Shown in pieces: positions 35,120-44,921 of a stretch of DNA of 64,000 bases (positions are counted from its first letter, which is position 1; the number at the start of each line of letters is the position of its first letter). The stretch lies in the NCBI GenBank assembly GCA_016704345.1, contig JADJAH010000019.1:1-64000 (forward strand). The letters are read 5' to 3'. The position numbers were made by a program, and so were the translations under genes. Origin of the DNA: Ignavibacteria bacterium (GTDB taxonomy: Bacteria > Bacteroidota > Ignavibacteria > Tepidaquicellales > Tepidaquicellaceae). A model generated the notes under the pieces. It saw nothing but the letters and a program-made list of their open reading frames with translations, ran no database searches and was not told where the DNA came from.

Positions 35120-37908
35120 TAAATTACCGGCCGGGAGAAAGGTATCCTTTGCTTCATCTGACAAAAATATTTACTCTGCTTCTTCCCTTCATCCTTGCAA
35201 TGTCAGCCTATGCCCAGAGCGGACTGAACGATATTGTAAGTGACACAATAAGCCTCAATCTTCGTGATCGTTCCTCAGTCGATACAAATGTCTGCAACAT
35301 TTTCCCGAAATCTTACTCATCAAAAAAAGTAGCACTTGTTCTGAGCGGAGGCGGGGCCAGAGGACTTGCACAGCTTGGTGTGATAAGAGAATTTGAAAGA
35401 GCCGGAATTCGTCCGGACCTCATTGTCGGCACAAGCATAGGAAGCATAGTAGGCGGATTCTACAGCAGTGGTTACACAACTGATGAGCTGCTGGATATTT
35501 TTGCTGAGTTTGACTGGAACATTGCCCTCAGCCTGACGAACAAATACCAACGCATTACACTTTTTCCTGAACAAAAGAAATTGCAGGACAGGAGTCTTCT
35601 GACAATCCCATTGGACGGAATAACTCCGGTAATAATTCCAGCAGCTTTTTCAAATGGCCTTTACCTGAGCGAGAAGATAAATTCCTACCTTCTAAATGCA
35701 AGGTATCATCCGGCAGTAAGTTTTGACAATCTTAAAACACCGTTTGCGGCAGTTGCGACTGATATCAATACGGGCAAAAAAGTAGTGATGACCAAAGGCA
35801 ACATCAGTGAGTCGATCAAAGCATCTTTTACTTTTCCTCTTCTTTATTCGCCAATATCTATTGAAGGTAAGAATCTTGTTGACGGTGGTTTGACAGCTAA
35901 TATCCCAACAGATGTTGCTAAGTCTCTGGGAGCAGATTACATTATCGCGGTCAACACTACAAGTCCTCTCAGAAGAAGTGAAGAACTTTCCGGACCTATA
36001 TCAACTGCTGATCAGATACTTTCGATTACAATGGCACAGTTAAATGAATTGCAGATAAAGGGAGCAAATGTTGTTATCACACCCGACCTTGGTTATTTTT
36101 CACTCACTAGTTTTTCGGATGTTGATTTCTTAAATAAACAGGGCGAAATATCTGCGAAACAGTTTGTTGAGAGGATCAAAGAAGATATTGATTCCCTTGA
36201 AAGATCATCTTCGCGGTTTCCAAACAACTTCATAACCAATTCTACGCTCAAACTTACTTTCACCGGTGAACTTACTGATACATCATTCCGCATATCTGAA
36301 CTGATGCCGGAAGAGTTTGAAAAATATACCGACATTGAAGCTAACCTTCGAAACATCTACAATAGCGGGTATTTCAGCGATGTTGATGCAGTTGTAGAAA
36401 GGCAAGGAATGACTGCTTACGTCAACTATGTTGTGAGCCCGAATCCGGTGTTCAATGGATTCCGGACATTTGGCAAAATTCCAGACGATGTAAAGGCAAG
36501 GCTTGTTTCCTACACCAAAGAAAACACCGGCAAGACACTGAACAGCATTTCTCTTCAGAAACTTCATGATGACATTTTGGGTGATCTGAGAAGGAACGGT
36601 CTGTCGTTAGTTGAATACAGAAGATTCAGACTAAATTACGAGACCAATGAAGTTGAAGTAGAATTTACTGACGGTACTATTGACGAAATTGTCCTTGAAG
36701 GAAACAGCACAACAAATGACAATGTCATCTTAAGAGAGTTGAGCGTGAACACAGATGTTCCTGCAAAGAAGAATAAGCTGGATCTTTCCCTGCAGAACAT
36801 TATGAGCACAAATCTCTTTCAGCAGGCAAGCATGGAGTTTGTGCCTGATTCCGGGAGTGAAAAAAATAAAATGGTAGTGTCGGTCTCTGAAAAAAATACA
36901 AAAGCTCTTCGTTTATCAATCAGAGTTGACAATGAAAAGAATTTTCAGGCTCTTGCCGACTTAAGAGATGAGAATCTGTTCGGCACAGCAATAGAGGCCG
37001 GGCTTAGTGTCGGTGGCGGTTTGAGGAACAGGCTTTACAGGGCGGAAGTCAAATCAAATCAGATCTTCTCGTTGCCATTCACATTCAATCTCAACGGCTT
37101 TTATCAGTTCAGGGACATTTATACTTATATTCAGGTAAATGATGATGAAACTCAGAAGTTTGAAGCCGTTAGATCCGGAGAATACAGAAATTTATCACAG
37201 GGATTCAGCATACTGGCAGGAACACAGCTCGAGAGACTCGGAACTGTTTACGGACATTTGTTTCTTCAGAATCTGGAAGTCAAGGTAAAGTCAGGAAATC
37301 CAAATATCACTGAGGATAACGATATTGCAAAGTTCAGATTCGGCGGAATATTTGATACGCAGAATAAGTGGCCATTTCCGGATGATGGATTTCTTCTTGA
37401 TTTCAATTATGAAACGGCAAAGAACTTAAATAACGGAGATCTCAGTTATACCAAACTATTTTTCAACTATGAACAATATTTCGGACTCTCAAAAGAACAT
37501 GTGGTTAGACCAAGACTCTTGTTTGGATTCGGCGACAAAACCACTCCCCTTTCAGATCAATTCTCTCTCGGAGGTGAGAATTCATTCTATGGCATGGTGG
37601 AAGATGAAATGAGAGGTAGACAAATTCTTGCAGCTTCGCTCGAATATCGATACGCATTCCCGTACAAAATTTTCTTCGATACATATTTAGGTGCAAGATA
37701 TGACCTCGGTAATGTTTGGAATTTTGCAGACGATATAAGGTTCAAAGACCTCAGACAAGGACTTGGAGCATTCTTAGCATTAGATACTCCTATCGGAGAA
37801 GGAATGATTGCCGTAGGAAAGAGCTTCTTCACTAAGAGCGGCTTGCAGGATAATTCTTTTTACTTTGGACCATACACTTTTTATTTTTCTATTGGATATG
37901 AATTCTAA
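35116..37908 (+). CDS. Patatin-like phospholipase fused to outer-membrane barrel (PlpD-like)
   Basis: A protein of 930 residues: signal peptide ('LLPFILAMSAYAQS'), patatin domain (about 70-370) with oxyanion loop 'SGGGARG' (77-83), nucleophile 'GTSIG' (Ser about 107) and 'DGG' of the Ser-Asp dyad. It is followed by a POTRA-like region ('LMPEEFEKYTDIEANLRNIYNSGYFSDV') and a C-terminal 16-strand-type beta-barrel related to BamA/TamA (Omp85), ending 'FYFSIGYEF' with a terminal Phe. This is the type Vd arrangement of Pseudomonas PlpD: the lipase acts in the periplasm or outside while anchored by the barrel. TTG start at 35116 overlaps the transporter stop. Confidence 0.9.
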   Translation: MINYRPGERYPLLHLTKIFTLLLPFILAMSAYAQSGLNDIVSDTISLNLRDRSSVDTNVCNIFPKSYSSKKVALVLSGGGARGLAQLGVIREFERAGIRPDLIVGTSIGSIVGGFYSSGYTTDELLDIFAEFDWNIALSLTNKYQRITLFPEQKKLQDRSLLTIPLDGITPVIIPAAFSNGLYLSEKINSYLLNARYHPAVSFDNLKTPFAAVATDINTGKKVVMTKGNISESIKASFTFPLLYSPISIEGKNLVDGGLTANIPTDVAKSLGADYIIAVNTTSPLRRSEELSGPISTADQILSITMAQLNELQIKGANVVITPDLGYFSLTSFSDVDFLNKQGEISAKQFVERIKEDIDSLERSSSRFPNNFITNSTLKLTFTGELTDTSFRISELMPEEFEKYTDIEANLRNIYNSGYFSDVDAVVERQGMTAYVNYVVSPNPVFNGFRTFGKIPDDVKARLVSYTKENTGKTLNSISLQKLHDDILGDLRRNGLSLVEYRRFRLNYETNEVEVEFTDGTIDEIVLEGNSTTNDNVILRELSVNTDVPAKKNKLDLSLQNIMSTNLFQQASMEFVPDSGSEKNKMVVSVSEKNTKALRLSIRVDNEKNFQALADLRDENLFGTAIEAGLSVGGGLRNRLYRAEVKSNQIFSLPFTFNLNGFYQFRDIYTYIQVNDDETQKFEAVRSGEYRNLSQGFSILAGTQLERLGTVYGHLFLQNLEVKVKSGNPNITEDNDIAKFRFGGIFDTQNKWPFPDDGFLLDFNYETAKNLNNGDLSYTKLFFNYEQYFGLSKEHVVRPRLLFGFGDKTTPLSDQFSLGGENSFYGMVEDEMRGRQILAASLEYRYAFPYKIFFDTYLGARYDLGNVWNFADDIRFKDLRQGLGAFLALDTPIGEGMIAVGKSFFTKSGLQDNSFYFGPYTFYFSIGYEF

Positions 37909-37984
37909 GCATCATAGTTTGGAAACATAATACGATTGCTTCCGTAATCAATATTGGATACAAACACTTAACAAAACCCTGTAG

Positions 37985-40522
37985 ATGTCATTTCTAAATA
38001 AATTTTCGGACGGCACACTAAGAGTTGCCTATACAACATTAGCATTGTTCTGCTTTATGTATGCTTCCGTTATATTTATTCAGACTATGTTTACGGACAG
38101 AATGACTTCTGACGATTGTCTTTGGATAGAAGAAGTAAACGGGAAGAAACTTGAGGATGCATTGCTGATCACGCAAATTCTTCCCGGAGGAAACACTGAT
38201 GAGGCAGGAATCAAAGACGGGGACATACTGATTGAACTCGGCGGACAGAAGTTCAAGAGTTCGCTCGAAGCTCAGAAAATTCTCAACTCTTTTGATGCCG
38301 GTGAGATGATCAAATACAAGGTGCTCCGCGGAACTGAAGTGATAGAGACAGAAGTGAAGGTTTACAAAGTTTTTAATGCATTGTTCCTGATATTCTCTTT
38401 GCTTGGATTTGGATTCTTGTTCATTGGTCATATAGTTGGATATTCAAAACCAAAGGAGCTGACATCCCAGCTTTTCTTCTTCCTTGGATGTGCTGCCGTA
38501 TGCGGATTTGTTAATGTTGGTCAGATGAATATTCCTCTGATGAGCAATCCGATTCTTATCGTTTCAACAATTGGAATGATGCTTTTCTTTCCGCTCTTTC
38601 TTCATTTTTTTCTATCATATCCAACTAAAAGAGAATTCCGATACAGGAAATTAATTCTGGGCATTGCATATGCACTTCCAATTTTTCTGGTAATTTCCAT
38701 AAGATTGCTCAGTGCTTCCGAAATCAGATTTATAAGGATCAATTCAATTTATAATGTGATCGTTATTACTTATGTAGTAACCGGCATCGCATTTTTTCTC
38801 GGATCCTATGTAAGAATTAAAGATGAGTCCCAGAGGAAACCTCTTAGAATAGTGTTGTATGGTTTCTTGATTGCTCTTGCAGGCTTTCTATATACAGGCC
38901 TGCTTCCATTTTTTATAGACAAACCAAACTTTCTGATCCATCCTTGGATCTATCTTCCTTCAGCACTGGTGCTTGCAATTCCGTTATCATTTGGATTCTC
39001 AATAGTGAAATACAGAATACTTGACACTGAATTCATTGTAAAGAAGGGTTTGGTATTCGGGATAATTACGGCATTCATCGTTGGTATATATTTATTGTTA
39101 GTGCTTGTACTTGATTCACTCCTGGGACAATTTCTCCCGCAGAACAAACAGATTCTCACCATAGCAATGATCGTAATTGTTACATTCAGTTTTGATTTTG
39201 TGAATAACAAAGCAAAGGAGTTTGTTGATAAGCAGCTCTATCGTGAAAGATACAACTACAGAAAGTCATTGCTTGAGTTTTCGGAAGAGCTTCCTTATCA
39301 AACAAATGTAAGACAAATTATTGACACGCTCGGTACTTCAATAAGAGATACTATGGGTATCAACACTTTGAATGTATGGTTCAAAGATCCTGAATACTAT
39401 CTTGCACTGATGGCGGATTATGCTCAATCAAGCGACAAGGAAAAAGTTGTAGATCAGGGAATCACATTTGATAAAGCGATCATTGCACTTTTCAGAGATG
39501 ACAAAGAAGCGAAGTTCCTGACAGAAGTTTATCTTGACGATTACGAACTTGATAAGGAAAGCAAAGAAGCTATACTAAGTGAAAGCTATGTATTGTCAAT
39601 TCCAATTCACATAAAGGATGATCTTTTGGGCGCATTGAACTTTGGCGAAAAACCCTCGGGTAAAGCTTACTCTGAAGAAGATATTGACTTGCTCAAGACT
39701 CTTGCATCTCAGGCTGCAATTGCATTTGAGAATTCCAGGCTCCAGCAGGAGAAGATCTCAAAACAGAAAATTGAAGAAGAACTGCACATCGCGCGAAAGA
39801 TTCAAATGGGCTTATTGCCGCAGGCAATTGATTCAATTGATGGGATAGAGGTTTCCGGTTTCTATAATCCTGCAAAGCTGATTGGCGGCGATTTTTACGA
39901 TGTGATCCGGTTAAGCGATACTAAGATGCTTGTTGTTGTTGCGGACGTTTCGGGCAAGGGAATTCCTGCGGCTATTTACATGTCAAAGGTACAGGCGATG
40001 ATCCAGTTCGCTTCAGTGGTTTTTAAAACACCTAAGGAGATACTGATTGAGGTTAACAAATTAATCCATCAGAAGATCGATCGCAAATCATTCATCACAA
40101 CTGTCGTGGCTTTGTTCGATCTCGATAAAATGGTTGCCAAGATCTGCAGAGCCGGACACAATCCTGTCATTTATTCCGTAAACGGAAAATTTGAATTCCT
40201 TAAGAGTCGTGGAATGGGGCTTGGTCTGGAAAGCGAGCATTATTTTGAAGATGTGCTCGAAGAAATTGAATTGCCGATCTCCGCAGAGAATCTTTTCATA
40301 TTCTATTCAGATGGTCTTACAGAAGCAATGAATCATAGTCGTGAAGAGTTTGGTACTGACAAAGTTTTTGACATTGTGGCAAAGAACAGGCATCTGCCAT
40401 GTATCACAATACAAAAGGAACTTATAGACTCGGTATCCGAATTCAGAGCCGGAGCGGAACAGAATGATGACATTACTCTGGTGGTTGCACGAATTTCCGG
40501 CAACAAATTCTCAAAGAATTAA
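37985..40522 (+). CDS. PDZ-membrane-GAF-SpoIIE phosphatase (regulator of sigma/anti-sigma type)
   Basis: A protein of 845 residues. N-terminal membrane helix, then a periplasmic PDZ-like domain ('AGIKDGDILIELGG'), seven or more membrane helices, a cytoplasmic GAF domain (about 420-580; 'EDIDLLKTLASQAAIAFEN'), a short coiled linker ('LHIARKIQMGLLPQ') and a PP2C/SpoIIE phosphatase domain with metal-binding 'GGDFYD' and 'ADVSGKGIPAA', 'SDGLTEA', 'NDDITLVV'. RsbU-like enzymes of this kind dephosphorylate an anti-anti-sigma factor in response to an envelope or small-molecule signal. No STAS/anti-sigma partner is next to it. It lies 19 bases before purB, probably cotranscribed. Confidence 0.88.
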   Translation: MSFLNKFSDGTLRVAYTTLALFCFMYASVIFIQTMFTDRMTSDDCLWIEEVNGKKLEDALLITQILPGGNTDEAGIKDGDILIELGGQKFKSSLEAQKILNSFDAGEMIKYKVLRGTEVIETEVKVYKVFNALFLIFSLLGFGFLFIGHIVGYSKPKELTSQLFFFLGCAAVCGFVNVGQMNIPLMSNPILIVSTIGMMLFFPLFLHFFLSYPTKREFRYRKLILGIAYALPIFLVISIRLLSASEIRFIRINSIYNVIVITYVVTGIAFFLGSYVRIKDESQRKPLRIVLYGFLIALAGFLYTGLLPFFIDKPNFLIHPWIYLPSALVLAIPLSFGFSIVKYRILDTEFIVKKGLVFGIITAFIVGIYLLLVLVLDSLLGQFLPQNKQILTIAMIVIVTFSFDFVNNKAKEFVDKQLYRERYNYRKSLLEFSEELPYQTNVRQIIDTLGTSIRDTMGINTLNVWFKDPEYYLALMADYAQSSDKEKVVDQGITFDKAIIALFRDDKEAKFLTEVYLDDYELDKESKEAILSESYVLSIPIHIKDDLLGALNFGEKPSGKAYSEEDIDLLKTLASQAAIAFENSRLQQEKISKQKIEEELHIARKIQMGLLPQAIDSIDGIEVSGFYNPAKLIGGDFYDVIRLSDTKMLVVVADVSGKGIPAAIYMSKVQAMIQFASVVFKTPKEILIEVNKLIHQKIDRKSFITTVVALFDLDKMVAKICRAGHNPVIYSVNGKFEFLKSRGMGLGLESEHYFEDVLEEIELPISAENLFIFYSDGLTEAMNHSREEFGTDKVFDIVAKNRHLPCITIQKELIDSVSEFRAGAEQNDDITLVVARISGNKFSKN

Positions 40523-40541
40523 TCCTAAATTTTCCAAAAAT

Positions 40542-41834
40542 ATGATACCCCGATACTCCAGAAAAGTAATGACCGATATCTGGTCTGATGAGAACAAGTT
40601 CAGGATATGGCTTAAGATCGAAATACTTGCAACAGAAGCTCAGGTAAAGCTAGGCAATGTTCCGATAAAGGCATTGAAGAATATAAAGCGAAATGCGAAG
40701 TTCAACACGAAGAGAATTCTGAAAATAGAAGAGAAGGTCAAACATGATGTAATAGCATTTCTCACAAATGTCAATGAACACATAGGCATTGATTCCAGAT
40801 TTATCCACATGGGAATGACAAGCTCCGATATAATAGATACCGGTTTGTCAGTTCAAATGAAAGAAGCAGGAGAGATAATTCTCTCTGACCTCATTGACCT
40901 TCGCAATCAACTCAAAGAAAAAGCAAAGAAATACAAATATCTGACAATGATCGGCAGGACTCATGGCGTTCATGCAGAACCAATAACTCTTGGTCTTAAG
41001 TTTGCTCTGTGGTTTGATGAAATTAACAGAAATATCGAAAGATGGAAAAGAGCAATAGAGACTATATCTGTCGGGCAGATCTCCGGAGCAGTAGGAACAT
41101 ATGAACATATATCTCCGGAAGTAGAGAAGTTTGTATGTAAGATGCTTGGACTGAAGACAACTAAAATTTCCACTCAGATCCTTCAAAGAGACAGGCATGC
41201 AGAATACATGGCCACTCTTGCTTTGATAGCATCTTCTATAGAAAAGTTTGCTACAGAGATAAGGCACCTTCAAAAAACAGAGACCTTAGAACTTGAAGAG
41301 GCCTTCACAAAAGGTCAGAAAGGATCTTCTGCAATGCCTCACAAGAAGAATCCAATAGCTTGCGAAAGATTAAGTGGGATGGCAAGAATTATCCGGGGCA
41401 ATACTTTGGCTGCATTTGAGAATATAGCCTTGTGGCATGAAAGAGATATTAGTCATTCATCCGTTGAGAGGGTAATACTTCCTGATTCTACAGTATTGGT
41501 CGATTATGCTTTAAATCAGTTTACTAACATCGTTAAAAACATAGTCGTTAACAAAGATAACATAAAGCGTAATTTAGAGCTGACTACCGGACTTGTCTTT
41601 TCTCAAACACTCTTGCTTAAACTGATTGATAAGAAAATGAGACGGGAAGATGCCTATAAGATCGTTCAAAACGTGGCAATGAAGAGCTGGAAGAACCGGG
41701 AGAACTTCCGGGACCTCGTAAGTAATGACAAGGAAGTCAGTAAATATTTAACGGCTAAGGAATTGGAAAGCGTATTTGACTATACCAAATCATCCAAAAA
41801 TGTAGATTACATTTTTAAACGAGTCGGTATTTGA
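40542..41834 (+). CDS. purB: Adenylosuccinate lyase
   Basis: A protein of 430 residues of the fumarase/aspartase superfamily, beginning MIPRYSRKVMTDIWSDENKF. It has 'GMTSSDIIDTGLS', 'MIGRTHGVHAEPITLG' (catalytic His), and the signature loop 'GSSAMPHKKNPI' (catalytic Ser). It cleaves SAICAR and adenylosuccinate in purine and AMP synthesis. The longer frame from 40464 overlaps the phosphatase gene and is not used. Its stop lies three bases from the end of the convergent lexA, leaving no room for a terminator between them. Confidence 0.95.
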   Translation: MIPRYSRKVMTDIWSDENKFRIWLKIEILATEAQVKLGNVPIKALKNIKRNAKFNTKRILKIEEKVKHDVIAFLTNVNEHIGIDSRFIHMGMTSSDIIDTGLSVQMKEAGEIILSDLIDLRNQLKEKAKKYKYLTMIGRTHGVHAEPITLGLKFALWFDEINRNIERWKRAIETISVGQISGAVGTYEHISPEVEKFVCKMLGLKTTKISTQILQRDRHAEYMATLALIASSIEKFATEIRHLQKTETLELEEAFTKGQKGSSAMPHKKNPIACERLSGMARIIRGNTLAAFENIALWHERDISHSSVERVILPDSTVLVDYALNQFTNIVKNIVVNKDNIKRNLELTTGLVFSQTLLLKLIDKKMRREDAYKIVQNVAMKSWKNRENFRDLVSNDKEVSKYLTAKELESVFDYTKSSKNVDYIFKRVGI

Positions 41835-41837
41835 CAC

Positions 41838-42455
41838 TCAACCACGCGCATAAGCTCTTCTGAGCTCAATTACTTTACCGATTACTTGAAATGGCTTGTC
41901 AATGATTGATTTGTATCTGGAATTGGAAGCTTCAAGATAAGCCCTGATCCTCTTGTTACGCAGAGTCTTTACAGTTGCTTCATCTTCAATTAATGCAATA
42001 ACAATGTCACCATCTTCGGCTGCGTCTTGTTTTCTTACTATCACAATGTCCCCGTCATATATTCCCGAATCAATCATACTCTCCCCTTTTACTTTGAGAG
42101 CAAAATGAATGTGATGTCCGGACTTACCTTTTTCCATAGTAACATATCCCTGAATATTATCAGCGGCAATGATAGGCTCACCGGCGGCAACGTTGCCATA
42201 TAATGGAATCAGCCTTGCACTGGATGCGGGCGATGATTTCTTGCTCAAGCCTACAACCCTGAATCCTCTTGCAATATCTTTCTTCCTCTCGAGATGTCCT
42301 TTTTGCTTCAAGGCATTCACATGATCTTGAATTGTGCCTATCGTTACTCCGAATTTCTTTGCAATCTCTTTCAGAGTCGGAGGAAATGAGTTATCGGCTG
42401 AATAGTCCGAAATGAAATTTAGGATCCTTTGCTGTTTGTCCGTTAGATTATCCAT
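41838..42455 (-). CDS. lexA: LexA repressor
   Basis: A protein of 205 residues: winged-helix domain ('LTDKQQRILNFISDY', 'PPTLKEIAKKFGVTIGTIQDHV') followed by an S24 peptidase-type domain with the Ala-Gly cleavage site in 'NVAAGEP', the catalytic Ser in 'VKGESMIDSGIYDGD' and the catalytic Lys in 'EATVKTL'. It represses SOS genes and cleaves itself when RecA is active. The frame extends to 42572 but ATG 42455 (MDNLTDKQQ) matches the family. A TTCNNGAA-like half palindrome lies at 42499-42506 upstream; an operator is not proven. It is downstream of a flippase gene on the same strand. Confidence 0.95.
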   Translation of the reverse strand: MDNLTDKQQRILNFISDYSADNSFPPTLKEIAKKFGVTIGTIQDHVNALKQKGHLERKKDIARGFRVVGLSKKSSPASSARLIPLYGNVAAGEPIIAADNIQGYVTMEKGKSGHHIHFALKVKGESMIDSGIYDGDIVIVRKQDAAEDGDIVIALIEDEATVKTLRNKRIRAYLEASNSRYKSIIDKPFQVIGKVIELRRAYARG

Positions 42456-42534
42456 AAATAAATATGGTATATCTTTAGTTTTTATGCAAGTGATTTTTTC
42501 GTGAACGCAATAAATTTTGAAAGATATACGTACT

Positions 42535-43983
42535 CTACTTACCGGCAAGTTTCTTAAGAGTCCTGGGATCAAACAGCTTCAATACTCTGAGCAGCAGAAG
42601 ATACCCAAGCGGAAAAACAATTTTCACATACCAGGAAAGATCAAACAATTTATTTGAATAGAAATATCCTGCATACACAACCATCATTATGCCAATGATC
42701 GCGAAGATCCTCTCCCACTCGTACTTAACGGGATAGAACTTATTTGAAACGAAGTAAATGCTGGCCATCATAACTACATAACTAAGTAGTGTTGCAACAG
42801 CAACGCCTTGAAGCCCGAGAACCGGATAGAGTAAAAATATTCCGGCTATGTTCAAAGCAGCTCCGATGAGTGCAATCAATGACAGATATGAAGTCTTTTT
42901 TTCGATATAAATGCCCGCCATAAAATTTATATACATTCCGTAGAACAAATAGGAAAACAATATTATTGGAACAATATCGAGTCCACCCCAATAGTCTTTC
43001 CCTATCAAATGAAATCCAAACGGAAGTTCGGCTTTGACAATATCCGTAATAAAAACAGAAAGGAGCAGCACAATGAAAGAACCGACGATCACAAATGCAG
43101 TAAGAACTTTTGCAAAAATTTCTTTAGCATTCTTTTCCTTTGCGTTATTAAGGAAGAACGGACGCCATGCATATTCGAACATAGACACAACAAGCATCAT
43201 AAATATTCCGAGTTTGTAATTTGCCTGATAGATTCCAACTGTCTTATCATCCGACAAGACTTTTAGTATTGGCCTGTCAACTATCTGTATAATGTTAGAG
43301 GCTATTCCAACAGGGATATATGGCAGAGAGAATTTCAATAGGTCATTTACAAGTTGCTTGTTAAATGAGAATGTCCAATTGCCTGAGATTAAAGGAACAA
43401 TCATGAGAAATGTGATAGCTGATGCCGCAAGATTGCTGATAAAAATTGCTTCTATCCCCATTTTGAAATAAGATATCAGTATGAAATTAAGCGAAACGTT
43501 CAGCACAATATTGATGATCTTGTATGTTGAAAACTTCAGCGCCCGATTGTTAAGTCTGAGATATGCAAAGGGTATCAATACAACTGAATCAAAGAAGAGT
43601 ATTGCTGCCATGTAGCGAACGAGATATGAGTACTCCGCTTCAATCTGAAACAGATATGCAAACTGATCTGCAAAGACAAAGATCAAGGTTCCCAGCAACA
43701 GTGAATTGATTACATTTAGCAGATAGGGATTAGAGAAGTTTTCTTTGTCAGATCCGGTTTCCTTTTGTGAAGCGAATCTCATATAACCGGACTCAAGACC
43801 AATGGAGAAGAATACGTTCAGGATAGCAATGTACGAATAAAGCAGTGCTACCACGCCGTATTCGGCAGGCAGAAATTTGTTTGTATAATATGGTACGAGT
43901 ACGAAGTTAAGAAATCTTCCTACTATGGTATTGACACCGTAGATCAGTGTATCTTTAGAAAGGCTCCTGATCTTATCAATCAT
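42535..43983 (-). CDS. Oligosaccharide flippase (MATE/Wzx-like)
   Basis: A protein of 482 residues with 12-14 membrane helices, starting 'IRSLSKDTLIYGVNTIVGRFLNFVL' as in RfbX/Wzx-type polysaccharide transporters, and 'LLYSYIAILNVFFSIGLESGYMRF'. These move undecaprenyl-linked glycans across the inner membrane. No glycosyltransferases are adjacent, so the glycan served is unknown. The ATG at 43983 lies 67 bases after the stop of the small-protein cluster. Confidence 0.85.
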   Translation of the reverse strand: MIDKIRSLSKDTLIYGVNTIVGRFLNFVLVPYYTNKFLPAEYGVVALLYSYIAILNVFFSIGLESGYMRFASQKETGSDKENFSNPYLLNVINSLLLGTLIFVFADQFAYLFQIEAEYSYLVRYMAAILFFDSVVLIPFAYLRLNNRALKFSTYKIINIVLNVSLNFILISYFKMGIEAIFISNLAASAITFLMIVPLISGNWTFSFNKQLVNDLLKFSLPYIPVGIASNIIQIVDRPILKVLSDDKTVGIYQANYKLGIFMMLVVSMFEYAWRPFFLNNAKEKNAKEIFAKVLTAFVIVGSFIVLLLSVFITDIVKAELPFGFHLIGKDYWGGLDIVPIILFSYLFYGMYINFMAGIYIEKKTSYLSLIALIGAALNIAGIFLLYPVLGLQGVAVATLLSYVVMMASIYFVSNKFYPVKYEWERIFAIIGIMMVVYAGYFYSNKLFDLSWYVKIVFPLGYLLLLRVLKLFDPRTLKKLAGK

Positions 43984-43995
43984 GGCATAAATAAG

Positions 43996-44028
43996 AGAAG
44001 GTCATTTCACCGGGTGAAATAACCTTCT
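43996..44028 (-). terminator. Probable terminator of the small exported-protein cluster
   Basis: A nearly perfect hairpin (agaaggt / accttct plus atttcac / gtgaaat, one internal mismatch, small loop) lies about 22 bases past the last of three tandem minus-strand genes, followed on that strand by a T/A-rich stretch. Confidence 0.6.
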
Positions 44029-44050
44029 GTTCTTGAGAATGACCGGATTC

Positions 44051-44455
44051 TTAATAGTACTGTATCCTGACCTGACCTGAAGTGAGAAAATTCCGGTCCT
44101 TGTCATATACATATACATTATATCTTCCCGCTGAATAAAACGTGACTTCTTTCCAGAACCATGTCCACTCAGCATCAGAATCCTGATAAATTGTGTTGTC
44201 GTACTTCTCTTCTCCGGTAGGGTCAACTCTGTAAATATCATATATGACCTGAGTTGATCCGAGTCTGTAAGGCAATGTAATAAGCATTTTGAGACTTCCA
44301 CCTTTCTGATCTATATTAAAGAGTGTACTTGGATTGATTGATTCTCCAGCGCCGGAAACATTTTCACAAAACTGTAATGATTGTGCGGCTAATTCACCGG
44401 TCTTTCCGAGTGCAAACGCAAGTACAACAACGGCCAGAGCAATTCTAAGTTTCAT
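44051..44455 (-). CDS. Small exported protein, tandem paralogue 3
   Basis: A protein of 134 residues with a signal peptide (MKLRIALAVVVLAFALGKTGELAAQ). The mature part starts 'LQFCENVSGAGESINP', contains 'GGSLKMLITLP', and ends 'VTFYSAGRYNVYVYDKDRNFLTSGQVRIQYY'. The same order of elements occurs in the two genes directly upstream, so it is the third member of a tandem family. The frame opens at a TTG at 44467; the ATG at 44455 begins the signal peptide. A periplasmic or surface beta-sandwich is likely. Function unknown. Confidence 0.75.
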   Translation of the reverse strand: MKLRIALAVVVLAFALGKTGELAAQSLQFCENVSGAGESINPSTLFNIDQKGGSLKMLITLPYRLGSTQVIYDIYRVDPTGEEKYDNTIYQDSDAEWTWFWKEVTFYSAGRYNVYVYDKDRNFLTSGQVRIQYY

Positions 44456-44463
44456 TGTTAAAT

Positions 44464-44889
44464 TCAATATTTTGGAATTATTTCAACCAAACTGCTTGTA
44501 ACAGTTCTGTTGTTTTGATCAAGAAGAAAGACTCTGAAGATACCGGGAGTATCAAAATTCATGTCGCTTTCTTCATTCTTCTGGAAGTAAATATACTTCA
44601 TGCTTGGCTCAACGACAAATTTGAATTTTTTGTAATAGTCGAATGCACCGGTACTGCAGTTGTACTTGTCTAATTGTATTGAACAATCCCTGAGCCCTAT
44701 TGCATCATCAGCTTTGACCATTACAGTAATGTACCCGGTTGTAAATCTGTCGCTCACACCGGTCTCACCGCTGGCACCATAATTCTCGCAAAAATAAAGT
44801 ACCGGATATCTTTGCGCTTGAGCTTCTGAACTGAAAAAGAACATTACCCCCAAAATTGCAACCACCATCAAATGTTTCAAATATTTCAT
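44464..44889 (-). CDS. Small exported protein, tandem paralogue 2
   Basis: A protein of 141 residues with signal peptide (MKYLKHLMVVAILGVMFFFSSEAQA) and mature start 'LYFCENYGASGETGVSDRF' followed by 'GYITVMVKAD' and a C-terminal strand set 'GIFRVFLLDQNNRTVTSSLVEI'. It shares its core with both neighbours ('FCEN', 'GE', a Gly-Tyr/Ser-rich strand, terminal beta hairpin). Gap of 32 bases to the upstream lipoprotein gene and 8 to the next, consistent with one operon. No enzyme motif is visible. Confidence 0.75.
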   Translation of the reverse strand: MKYLKHLMVVAILGVMFFFSSEAQAQRYPVLYFCENYGASGETGVSDRFTTGYITVMVKADDAIGLRDCSIQLDKYNCSTGAFDYYKKFKFVVEPSMKYIYFQKNEESDMNFDTPGIFRVFLLDQNNRTVTSSLVEIIPKY

Positions 44890-44921
44890 TCTTGTTTTTC
44901 GTTTATGTTTTGGATTTTTTT

